Shown here in pieces: positions 36,925-47,699 of a stretch of DNA of 64,000 nucleotides (the stretch's first letter is position 1; the number at the start of each line of letters is the position of its first letter). This DNA comes from Brachypodius melanocephalos (taxonomy: Eukaryota > Chordata > Aves > Passeriformes > Pycnonotidae): NCBI GenBank assembly GCA_013398615.1, contig VZSR01003371.1, positions 9,154,197 through 9,218,196 on the forward strand, written 5' to 3'. The translations under genes and the position numbers were made by a program. The notes beneath the pieces were generated by a model, which ran no database searches, was not told the origin of the DNA, and saw nothing but the letters and a program-made list of their open reading frames with translations.

Positions 36925-36944
36925 AAAAAAAAAAAAAAAAAAAA
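36925..36944 (+). repeat. Poly-A run (A20)
   Basis: Twenty A in a row, followed by GAG. It lies some 25 bases before the MIR-like relic. It could be slippage or a trace of a retrocopy tail, but no body precedes it. Confidence 0.95.
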
Positions 36945-36964
36945 GAGCCAAGCTTCATTGTCCA

Positions 36965-37080
36965 TCCACAGGACCTGGCTTCAAATCCTGGCTTCAAGTC
37001 CTGGCTCCAATTCCACTCCTTTCTGAGACTCTGGGAAAACAATTTAACTCTTAATGGCCCAGTACTAATGCTGACTAAAC
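36965..37080 (+). mobile_element. Ancient MIR-like relic with triplicated B-box region, plus strand
   Basis: ACCTGGCTTCAAATCCTGGCT matches the tRNA-derived B-box region of MIR (CTGGGTTCAAATCCTGGCT). It is followed by CCACTCCTTTCTGAGACTCTGGG and AAACAATTTAACTCTTAATGG, in the place of MIR's CACTTACTAGCTGTGTGACCTTGGG and AAGTTACTTAACCTCT. Within it a 13-bp unit is present three times in tandem (TGGCTTCAAATCC, TGGCTTCAAGTCC, TGGCTCCAATTCC at 36976-37014), which is not part of the normal element and must be a later local expansion. Non-coding. Confidence 0.55.
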
Positions 37081-37089
37081 CTGCACAAA

Positions 37090-39070
37090 CCCTCTGATCT
37101 ATCGTGATTCAACTCAGGAATTCTTTTAGAGCATGCAAGTGAACCTGGTACTACTTTCTGCTCATCCACTGGGATTGCAAAAAATTCACTGAACAGTCTC
37201 CTGTCTCCTTCCAAGAGCAAGCCTTGAGCAGGTACAGAGTCACAGCCTCAACTCTACCCAACAGCCCTTCCCCTGTCCTTGGAAAGACTTGGAACCCAGC
37301 AGACAGCATGTTGCCCTGCCTGCTCCATCACCCAGGCACAAGTTTGGGCAAACCAGGAGCTGGAGCCAATTGCAGCTGACCATAGCATGAAACTGGCCCC
37401 TGTCTTGGTCAAATATTGTCTCAATCCCCCTGCTTTACACTGCAAACCTAAAATTACTTTGCTTCATCCTCTGGATAGCCATGATCTGTGTTATTTAATG
37501 AATGGCAACTACATATCCTAGTCTAGAAATCTGTAATACTCTGGTTCTTGTCATTGCATTCAAAGTGATACAGAGCCAAGACAAAGTAAACAAAGCTCTT
37601 CTCCCATCTCCCCACTTCTTCAGCTGCTCTGAATATTAGCCCTGCAGAAGTTCATACAGATAACACACACACGTTAAAAACCTGTGCTTTTACCTTCTGC
37701 TTGAATTTGTCATGCTTTGGTTTCCAGCCAAATGTTCTTGCCATGTCTTTGAGAAAAGGATTGAAGATCCCTCTACTCTCAAAAATTATTCCCTGTGTGG
37801 GTAATTACAGTTGTCACACCATTCAAAACCTTCCTAAGCACTCACTTCTACCATAATAATTTAACAAATAAAACTAGTCACGTTTTTCTTTTTCAAAGTA
37901 GGTGTTTGTAGACAAAAATTGACTTCTCCATATTAAAAACAGGGGGGAAAAATCCCAACATTTTGGAAGAGAGGTTGGGAGATTTTGTTACTTACTTTGA
38001 CAAAACTTACAGTCTCTTTTCTTTTTTCCTGTAGTTGGGGTTTTTTCTTCTTTTCCCAGATCCTGTCATTTCTTGTAGTCAAATCAAAAAGTAGGAGGCA
38101 GACAGATGAAAATGCCATTTAACATTCTAACACTTAATTATAACCCCACAAAATTTAAAACTTTCTCTTGAAATTTTCAAACTTTTAATAGTACAAAAAC
38201 TCAAAGCATGAAAAGGTTGCTTTTCTCTTTGTTAAAGCAGCTCTGTATCTGGGCAAGTTACAGTCTCTTGTTAAAATTATAATCTTGAAATTAAAATATA
38301 TAAACATATATTTTTGAAGGCATATTCTCCTCTACTATGCCTCTGAAATGCACTTTGCCTCCTTTCTTTTCCTAATCCCTTCTATTTTCATTGCTTCTAA
38401 TGTCTGACTGTAAGTTTTTCTGCTGTTTTAAAACACAAAGAAAAACATTCAAATGCCACTGAAGGATAAATGTATACAGAAAAACAATCATGAGCACTAT
38501 AAATTTATTACTTCTAGCTGTATAACAAGATGACCTTATTTGCAATATATCATATTCATTGGCTGTTACATAGTATCCTTTGAAATCTGTTAATTCTGCA
38601 GTAATGTCTTAATAATCTCAAACTGTGTATATTACAAAGCATATATATTATCTCATGTGTTGAAATAACTTCTCATTACAGCATTTCCTAACTCCTACAT
38701 CCCCATTTGACAAACATTTAAACAATTTTTACCTCATATTTTAAAGTACGGCTGACAAATGCAGAAGATGAATACTTCCAGGAAAACAGGGGAATAGTAA
38801 CGAGGATACTTCATATCTATGACATTGCATTTTTCTGTTTTCATTGTTCACAGTGCTAATACAGTGCTGTTTCAAAATGCAGTTACTGACAGATGCAAAT
38901 CACTAATAATGGCATGTTCTTCTTTTCATCTCCTCCCTCAAATCTGAGTATTTTTAAAACTAAATTATACTTTAAATATGAGCAGTATCAGAAAGCCAAT
39001 TAGGAGAAGAAATATAGGCTTTATTTTTCCTGTTTCCTCACCCAGAAAAATTGCCAGAAGCACAAATATA
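37090..39070. other. Unique non-coding sequence, no gene seen
   Basis: No exon or transposon is recognisable. The two overlapping antisense frames near 37,254-37,521 resemble nothing known. The stretch from 38,150 on is strongly AT-rich. Confidence 0.5.
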
Positions 39071-39078
39071 TGATTGAT

Positions 39079-39103
39079 TTAATTAATTAATTAATTAATT
39101 AAT
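39079..39103. repeat. (AATT)n microsatellite, about six units
   Basis: An uninterrupted 25-base run of the self-complementary unit AATT. It is a simple repeat; each junction also makes a TTAATTAA homeodomain-type word, so it could mimic binding sites. Confidence 0.9.
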
Positions 39104-39567
39104 AAAATCACTTTCCTGCTATCAGTAACAAGAATAAATGAGCTTGGTTTTCCAATCAAAATGAAATTTTAAGAACAGAAAGTAGAGGGAGGGAATAAAT
39201 ATGAAAGTCCATAAGTAATCACTGAGGTCACCTTCTGAACCACACACCGATTTTTCTGACAACAAACCTACTCTAATCTAGAATAGAGGTTGACAATGAT
39301 GTTCCTGTGGTCACAATACTCCATTGTATCAGCCAAATTAGTGTTTCTTTTATTCATAATGTCCTTGTGTTTTGCTGTCCAAAGTCACTTAGGTGAATTT
39401 ACTGAATATATTTTCACAACAGTAGATCAATTGGAAAAGCTTAGGAGCATATAATTATTCCATATCATTGCATTTTACTGCTGTGATAGGACAAACTTAT
39501 CCAATGGGGGGGAGGGAAGGATCCATTTCAGAGCACAGAAGGTTTATTTCTTTCTATTTCTGTCTTC

Positions 39568-39582
39568 TTTTTTTTTTTTTTT
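39568..39582. repeat. Poly-T run (T15)
   Basis: Fifteen T within a pyrimidine-rich segment starting near 39548. No splice acceptor exon follows that I can recognise. Confidence 0.85.
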
Positions 39583-39971
39583 CCCTAAATGTCCCTGGCT
39601 TTTATACTTTCATAAGTAAAATGATTCACTGCAGGAAATGAAGCGTTAGTGCAGCTCCACGACATTTTGAAGCTACAGCTGTTTCAATAACAAGAGTTTT
39701 AGCCCTGAATGTACTAGTAGCACTTGGAGCTGAAAGCATCTATTGAGTGAGGAAGGGCTTGACCCTTTGCTCAGTGACTTCAAAGTTGTGAGTCATATGG
39801 CCCAAAAAGAATCCCCCAAGTCTTTAGAAATAACAGTGTAACATAACCATTGTGGTACAAATGCCTTCTGTAAAAAAGCACATCTATCATTATGCACCAA
39901 ACTACATAAATGAGTCTGAAAAATTTAACCACACTTTTCAAAGGCTAAATGCAAAGAAATAGAACGCTGCA

Positions 39972-40026
39972 GGCCTGGACAGCTCAGTCTCCCTGATCCA
40001 AGAAGAGCTGGTTCAATCCCACTGCC
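39972..40026 (+). mobile_element. Possible tRNA-derived SINE head with internal deletion
   Basis: GGCCTGGACAGCTCAG at 39972-39987 resembles the acceptor and A-box of tRNA-Ile (GGCCGGTTAGCTCAG), and GGTTCAATCCCACTGCC at 40010-40026 resembles a T-arm with B-box. The spacing between them is about 20 bases shorter than in a tRNA. It may be a decayed copy of the same SINE type as the relic at 35.7 kb. The evidence is thin. Confidence 0.3.
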
Positions 40027-40039
40027 ATCTGCAGCACAG

Positions 40040-43000
40040 GCGGGCTCTGGGCTGTGCTCTCCTCACTAAAACATCATTTGCTAACATCTACATAGATTGC
40101 TTTGTCAAAGGAGAACAGTTAAGAATCACAATTACTAACAACTGTACTGTCTTCCATCTTCTTCAGCAGAGATTACTTCATTTACCAGTTAGAGAATACT
40201 CTTTCTTTTCTTCCTAACAAACCTTTCCTCATAGCTTCAGTGGGAGCTTCCATCTCTCAGGAGACTCAGCCAGGGTCAGTAGGAAATGAATGAGTCTCTA
40301 AAAAGGAAGGAAATACCTGCAGGTGCTGCTGATCAACTGCACAAGAGGTAACAGCTACTGTGAACACAATCTCATGTCCAATATAATGAAGATAGAAGGG
40401 GGAAATATATTTTAACTACCTGCCTAAAATATAATTAAGATGGAGGCAAGAACTTCTTCATAAACAAAACCAGAGAGAAGAACTAAAAAAAATTAAAAGA
40501 GGGAACCAGGAAAAAAGTTGAGAAAACCAATTATCTAGGAAAAAAAAAATAGTAATATTGGTTCCAGTGAAGGAAGGGGTAAATAACTGGAAAGGAGACA
40601 GAACAAAGGAGTAGAATGCTGCACACAGCAGTATCAAAGGCAGGAAAACTGCTATGAAACAAAACAAAGGAGACCCTGGGGAAGAAAAGGATGGGAATGA
40701 ATGCTTACTCAACCCAAGAGCTGTGAACATTAGGTATTGGTCTAAACAGACAGTACTAATGTTTAGAAAAATATTTATCTAACAAATTAATCAACAAACA
40801 TGATTCCATCTTGTTAGTAATCTATGGTTTATGTAACATCTTTATTAGAAATCTAAACAGTTAAAACAGATGTCTGTGGGTGGCACAGCATCGCTGAGGC
40901 TGGACACTGAAATGACCTGAGAAAAAGTCCCAAATCCAAGCAACACGACAAATTCCAGCAATACAACGAAGGAAAGCCACTGTAATGAAACACACTTTGG
41001 AAAGAGTCAATGAATTCACAATCATCCTCTCTCCTCAGGAAAAGACATCTCTTTATGGTCATACGGGCAGCTTGATTAAAATCTTTTGCTCACTATTATT
41101 GAAAAGATGCACTTTGATCTGTGAACCAAGTTCCTTTCCAGTGAAGAGGCACTGGTTAACTGTATCCTGAAGTGCTTTAGTTCTAAGAGAACTCAAGTAA
41201 TTCATGATTCTTTAAAGACACAGAAGAATGAATACTAAAGAATGCAACAAAAACTTTGTCTTCATTTAGATGGGTTTTTTAATTCAACAAATCCACACCA
41301 AAGAAAGCGATAAAGCTGGATCTGATGTGAAAAGACCTAGTTTTTCAAATAGGCCATGAATAATAAAATGTTCCCCAAAAGGACTGGCTTGCCAGACATG
41401 CAAGGGCCAGATGAAACTATCTGATGACAGCCCATCCTTAATTTTCCTGCCTGCACCAGACTCTAAAGGGTTAAGTACATGAGGGTTTTTTCCTATTCAA
41501 AATTCTGTGCAACCTATTTCCTTACCCGGAACATCTCATGCATTGTGTTAGAGCACAATGAAAGTATTCAGAAATTCTTGTGATTCATTCGTTTTCTGTC
41601 ACTGGTTTTAGGCTGCTGGCTAGGAAAGTGTTACTGTGGAATAACACAAATACTCTGATTAAAATTACTTTGGGTTTTTAATTCACCTCTTCTGGACTTA
41701 GGGTGACACAAGCTGAAGCAGAATCTGTCCTCTTCCACTTCTCACATCCTTAAAATAAATCTGTGAAATATGGCTTCATCACCCTTTTCCTCAGATATAG
41801 GAACAATACTGGGTTAGATCATTAATGTCAGAGAGTTGCTAAAGCCCAAGGCAATACAATGATTTTGTCCAGCTGATATATCTGGTCTATTGTTCTGTAA
41901 GGATCTGAAAGGTGATAAAACTTTCCATTCTGCAAGGATGCTGCTATCAAATGTGCACCAGCTTCTTCTGATTTAAAAATCCATTTGCATCTGAAAAGAT
42001 CCTAAATTATATGTGTGCTCCAGATGCAATGCTTCACAGTAATCAAATAACAGGGCTAAGAAGGACATGGATGCTTCAGTGCTACACATGAGTGCTTATG
42101 GTTACTGATACCACAGAGTTATCTATCTGCAATTAAAGATGATTGGGAAAACCACTGCAATCCCCTATGTCCCCAGGAAAGCTGGGAATAAGCTAATACA
42201 ACTGCATGGGCAGGGAAGCATCTCATGGACAGGCAGCTTGTGGCTCCATCTCAGCTCACCAGACCTCCAACCATGATCTCCTCAATTTTGCTCCTGGGTC
42301 AGGTATCCACACAAAGAATAATCTGAACTGTAGGTTCTGGTTTGGTTTATTTAAAATATGCCAGGAAAAAGAAGAAACTTTCTACGAAAACAAAACTACA
42401 GAAGATAGAATTAATTCTTTCCAGGCTTGGATTCAGGCTGATCCAACAAGCCTTAGCTTTGTCTCATATCTCTGTGAAGATGGAAAATTTGCTTACACTT
42501 GCCCTCAGGAAGGGCAAATTGTGTATCACAATGTTGGTTGAGCAAAATAAGGAGCTTGTGTCTGAATTGTTTCTCAGACTGCAGAAACCAAAGCTCTAAA
42601 AGATTATGGAATCTCCTTGCTGGAAGACAAAAACTATGTTCTTTAATAAAAGATGCTGTTTCAAAGAGGATTTTCTGCTACATACACACATCATTCCAAT
42701 TTTGATGAAAGTCTCATAAATAAAATTAACAAAACTGTCTCTCTCTCTGGCAGGTCATTTTTTATCATACCCAAATTTCTTAACAAGCAACAATTACCAA
42801 GCCACATTGCCTGTAAGTGCACCCAACAGTCACAGACTACAGGATGACATATTATACCCATGAATACCTCACAATTGAAATACATTTTCCCTATGGGACT
42901 ACATCACTGCTTGATTTAATTTTTCCTGACATTTGGCCTGGAGCTTCTTTAAAGAAATGAACTTAGGATGGCTTTGCTGACAGCAAAGGACAAACCATGG

Positions 43001-43680
43001 CTATATACTCAAATCCTACTTAAATCATGCACAGTACCCTTTTAAAAAACTGATCCTGCATAAATTGTAGGACAGTCACTGGGATCTATTAGTCAGAGTT
43101 CATCTTCTACTGTTTGAGGATGAGCTATAGGTCCACATAAGCAGTACAAAAGGTCCAGCATAAATCATACAACTGCAAAGGAATAAACAGTTTCACCAGT
43201 GACAAATTTATCCATGTGGAAGGAGACATGCCAACTTGTCGGAATCCTTACCAGGGTTTTTTACAGCCTCAGTAGTTCTTACTATGAATCATCCATATTC
43301 TGGTTTGGATTGGTTTCTTTTTCCTTTTCCTCCACAATGTTTGCTAAAAAATGGTACCTAAAAAGAGTTGATATCAAGAGAGAGAGGCAATTGGGGAACC
43401 TTACCGTGAAAAGAAGGAAAAGAGATAGGTTAGGAATTAGAATACTACAGTGCTTCTAATAAATCTCCTGTCTGAAGAGCAGCCAAAAAAGTGAATGTAG
43501 ATTCATTCCCCAATTAGGTTATATATTTCTCTTTAACATTATGGAGCTGTTATTAATGTTATGAAGTTTTGTGTCTCTTCAAATACTAATGTCTATTTTA
43601 AGTGACACATTGACAAGTTCAGAGAAGGAAGGGCTCTGGCTTTCAGAGAAGCACAATGATACCATCTATGGAGTGTTTTC
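40040..43680. other. Unique non-coding sequence, no gene seen
   Basis: No gene or transposon is recognisable over 3.6 kb. Clustered short plus-strand frames at 42206-42847 overlap one another in different phases and none has a motif I know; this is expected of stop-poor chance sequence. Confidence 0.5.
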
Positions 43681-43689
43681 AATAGTTTC

Positions 43690-43775
43690 ATGAGAGTGTC
43701 TCAACTCTGTGCCTGAGAAGCAAACTGTAGCTGTGTGATCTCCACTTGTCTTGGAATCCTTGGTTTCAGTATTGA
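43690..43775 (+). mobile_element. Possible MIR-like relic
   Basis: TGTAGCTGTGTGATC near 43726, preceded by CAACTCTGTGCCTGA and followed by TTGGTTTCAGT, has the order of the MIR core (CTCTGCCACTTA, TAGCTGTGTGACC, CTCAGTTTCC). The match is short and patchy. Confidence 0.3.
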
Positions 43776-43779
43776 GGGG

Positions 43780-46700
43780 AACTGAATATATCATAAGGAG
43801 GAAAACTACCTAATTTTAACAGTGTAAAGCTCTAAGAAAGTATTTGTATTTTAATTTACTTATTGTCTCAAAAATACATAGAACTGGTTCCCAAAGAAAA
43901 AAGAAAACTATGGAAAAAATGAAAATTAAGACTGAATTAGGCCTGGCCCCAGTCTCATCCCTTTGAAGACAATTTTCTCTGAGCTCCACATCTTCACCTC
44001 AGAGTGGTCTAACAATAAATGCTCCTCAACACAAACCCATCCAAGGCTGGAATTCCACCAAGATATCAAGTAACTTTCTGTATCCCAACAGGAGCAGAAA
44101 GTATTTCACCCATAAGCAGACTGGTCACCCAGGGAGCAGTGAAACACTGTGCCAAGTTAAACCAAGACAAACAGCCTTGTTTGTAGATACCATTACACTA
44201 GATGTACTCTAGGTTTTGTAACTCTCCTTGGACATTTTGAAGCACTTAATCTAAAGACAAGGTTTTCAGGCATTTTATAATCTGTTCCACACAATTATCT
44301 CTAATCTCATTTTTTTCTCATGCTCTTTTATTTTTCTCCCAATCCTCTTCTCTCTTTGCCCTCTACAGCAGCTTGTCCACCTGCAGCACATAAGAACACA
44401 GGCATGGAATAACCCATTTCTGGGTTAAAAATTATTAGTTCAGGATTAAAAGTGGCAATGGTTGACCAATTTCTGAATACCTGAATCTTTGAATAATTGA
44501 CAAAATGCTTAAAAGCAGCTTAGATTTGTGCCATGAATAGCAAAACAGAGAAATTAGCCACTTACAAATGCCCACTATTCCCATTTCTCATTCTTTCAAA
44601 TGCACAGCCTGTTTGTTTGTAGAAACCCTGGGAAAATATGCTCCAGGATTAGGCCTCAAGAATAATCTCTTTCCTTTTTCATGCATCTACAGGATTACCA
44701 ACGTTTTTGTTATCAGGGCATGTTTTGTGCCCTGAGCAATCTTTTAGAACATGGAGAAACAATCCCATGCAATTGAGTTCTGCTTATCACACAAACATTG
44801 GATGAAATGTTCTCACTGAAAACATTAAATTAAATTAATGTAAACTACCACTAAGTAAAAAAAATGAATGGTTTCCGAGATAGAAAGTTTGCCTACATAA
44901 GCCATTTTTCACAGTGTTGGTGAGTTTTGTATGTTCTGAAAAAAAAATTCTCCCCACCTTCAAAAATCAGTGAAAAAGTTTCAATTCAATCTTTGAAAAT
45001 ACTTCATTTTGAAAAGACAAAAAAAGCACCTTTTAAGCATTTAGGTTTGCACAAAGAATCTAGTTTGAATCATACCTCTCAAGAACAATTGACAGCTCCT
45101 TCCAGTTCAAATGAACTGAACTCTTTTTCAAAAACTCGATTCTTTTTGCTGAGCTCTTACTCTCTATTCTGTCCCCCTGGCACACCTGATCTGTGTCTCC
45201 CTTTGCCCATGTAACTCTCCATAATGAAGATTTTCGCTCTCTAATAGTGTAACTCAATCTCCTCATCTTTCCCTAGGTTTCTTTTGCTTGAGGCAGTCAG
45301 TATTATTTTAACACCCACGTTTTTTGCTAGGTATGTAGCAGACCTTTGGTGTAACCAAAGCAAGTCTTTCAGCTCTCTGCTTCCATCTCATGTATTTAGG
45401 AGAGGACATGAGGCAAGGACAGTCCCTCCATCACAACTCTTCATGTTTGGTAGAACCATGACCTCATTAAAGGACCTAAATGATGATGTTTCTGTGTCAG
45501 ATTTTAAATTCAAACATGATTTGGTTTGCAAAATGGTAAGCAAATTTGTTCCTTTACAACACTGTAAACCTTTTAAATCATGTGTAAGCAGCAGAGCAAA
45601 CCTCTACATTGCTAGGGCAGAGTAAGATATTTTAGTGCCAACTCTGGTCCATTAGATTTTAATTGGCTCCAGCTGGCAGTCTCATAAACTATAACATTTT
45701 TTACCTGCAGCTGAGCAGCTGTCCACACAAAGTGAAGAAAAAAAATTCCTACCCAGGAAAAAGAAGAAAATACGTTGCCTGTAACTTCTTCCTTACAGTC
45801 TACAAATACAGAACTATGTACAGCCAGTGTACTTGATTAAACAGCTCCTTCAGAGTTCCTTTTTATCCAAATTCTAAATAACCTCAAAACCTTAAATTCT
45901 GCAATGTATTTATACAAAGAGAATCAGTCATTCAAACACAATTCTTCAAGCAATTTGTATAACATTGTATGAGTGAGAGAGTTAAATTTAATTCAGAAAC
46001 TTAAGATGAACTCAGAAACAGAAATGATGAGGGTTTCTCCAACTCTCAGCCTCTGCTTTACCTGTCTGACTAGATGCACTATGAGGCAGAGCACCTCACT
46101 GCTTCTTGGGGCAAACTCAACAGGCATTACAGTTCAGACTGGAGAATTCACTGAAGTTTTCCCACTCAGGTAAAAAGGATTTAGCCACAGAAACTATGAA
46201 CTGAATTAGCTCTGCCACTACAACAATGAGGTACAATTTTAGTGAAGTACAGACAACTGTCCACATATTGCCTATGCATGTGCAGCTAGAGAGACAGATA
46301 CCAATTACAAACAGTTCACAAAAATTAAAGCAGCTTTATCAAATTCTTCTCTCATTGTAGTAAATCCAGAGTAAATAGCAAGCCAAAGAGAGATTCCAGA
46401 TTTTCACTAACAAATAACCAAGATGACAGCTTGGTCTGCTGGAGTCCAACTGTACTATTACCTTTTCCTTTCCTCTATTTGAGAATGAGTGAGGAGGGGA
46501 AAAAAACAACAGAATTTCAGTCTGAGATACAAATCAGGTCTTTTTGGCTAGAGAATCTCACCTGTATTACTGCTAATAGTGTTAGTAACAGACATGGTGC
46601 TGTCTCCTGCAATCCACCCCTGAGAGGACAGGGTGGGAGCCAGGCAAGCCTTTCAGAAACATCCCGGCATTCCCAGGGCCATTGCTGAGCCCTCTCTCCA

Positions 46701-47130
46701 CCACAGCAGTACAAGAATAATCCTGCTGAGGTGTGCAGGCACTGCCAAACGACCAGCACACAAAGAGCTGCAAAAATCCCCCTTTGCCGGCTGATACCTG
46801 CGACACTTGAAAGAGGAATGTCACCAACTCCCCTTTAAAATCTTGAAACTCAAATGGGTGTTGTGTTACCTCCCTGCTGAGCATACAAGCTCCGTTCTCC
46901 TGCCTCCCCTGTCCCTGCTCTTGTCCCAGTACCACAAAGGTCTGTTGAACCAGGAAAACCACACTGAAACATGAACACCCGAGGTGGTGTGCAAGCCTTC
47001 AGAGCTTAAGTCCTCAAAGATTTTCCCTGCTCAGGAAGCACCCAGGAGGTCGTGAGGCTCGGCTTCCCACCCTGCTCAGAAATGAGCAGCCTCACACTCT
47101 GGCATCCCTCCTCCCTACACACGTGCCAGC
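43780..47130. other. Unique non-coding sequence, no gene seen
   Basis: No exon or transposon is recognisable. A GC-richer patch at about 46,590-47,120 carries a 126-codon minus-strand frame (46582-46962) without any family motif; I treat it as chance. Frames at 44927-45214 and 45284-45625 are likewise unrecognised. Confidence 0.45.
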
Positions 47131-47134
47131 AATA

Positions 47135-47690
47135 AAGCAAACAGTCAGAGCCATTTAAAAATGACTCTAATGATGTAAATTAGACAAACATTAATAAACT
47201 CAGCAGGTTATTTCCCTACTGGAAAAACCACCATAGATCAGAACAGCTCTCACATCGGTGATTCATATTGTTAGAGAAGGTCTGTGTCTGAAAATAAAAG
47301 TTCCACATGAGACTTGCATTGAAAACACCTTATCCATCAGGATCACCTATATTATTTCTGAAGTACAAAGAGGCCAATAAAAGAGCTGTATTAAAACAGG
47401 GCCCCTGTTACCAGAGTGCTGTGATTAAATGTTTGACTTACAGTTTGCTTTATTAAGCAAAGCAAATACTGTCAGCTTTCCAGCTTTCTGAACTTTGAGT
47501 CATTTTTTAACATTAGGGCTGATCCAAACCTGTTCATGTCCTACAAGCCTGGCAACTGTACATAATGCAACCCTCCAGATTATATTTTATCCTACTGCAA
47601 ATTGTTAGCTGCCTGATTATATAAGGGTTAATTTACCATTAGGGGGAATCTCTTAAAGCTAGACAACAGGGAGACTAAAGAATCACAGAT
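47135..47690. promoter_or_regulatory. Candidate conserved enhancer block with short inverted repeat
   Basis: About 550 bases with words such as CATTTAAAAATGACTCTAATG, GTAAATTAGAC, CATTAATAAACTC, GGCCAATAAAAGAGC and GTGATTAAATGTTTGAC, plus a perfect inverted repeat TTTGCTT-TATT-AAGCAAA at 47444-47461. The density of homeobox-type cores in low-repeat sequence resembles a deeply conserved enhancer or CNE cluster. GGCCAATAAAAG could be read as CCAAT plus a TATA-like word, but nothing transcribed is visible after it. Confidence 0.35.
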
Positions 47691-47699
47691 TTTGCTCTT

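Noticed and set aside
46582..46962. 126-codon minus-strand frame in GC-richer DNA
   Set aside because: No family motif, no splice structure, and overlapping frames on both strands as expected by chance.
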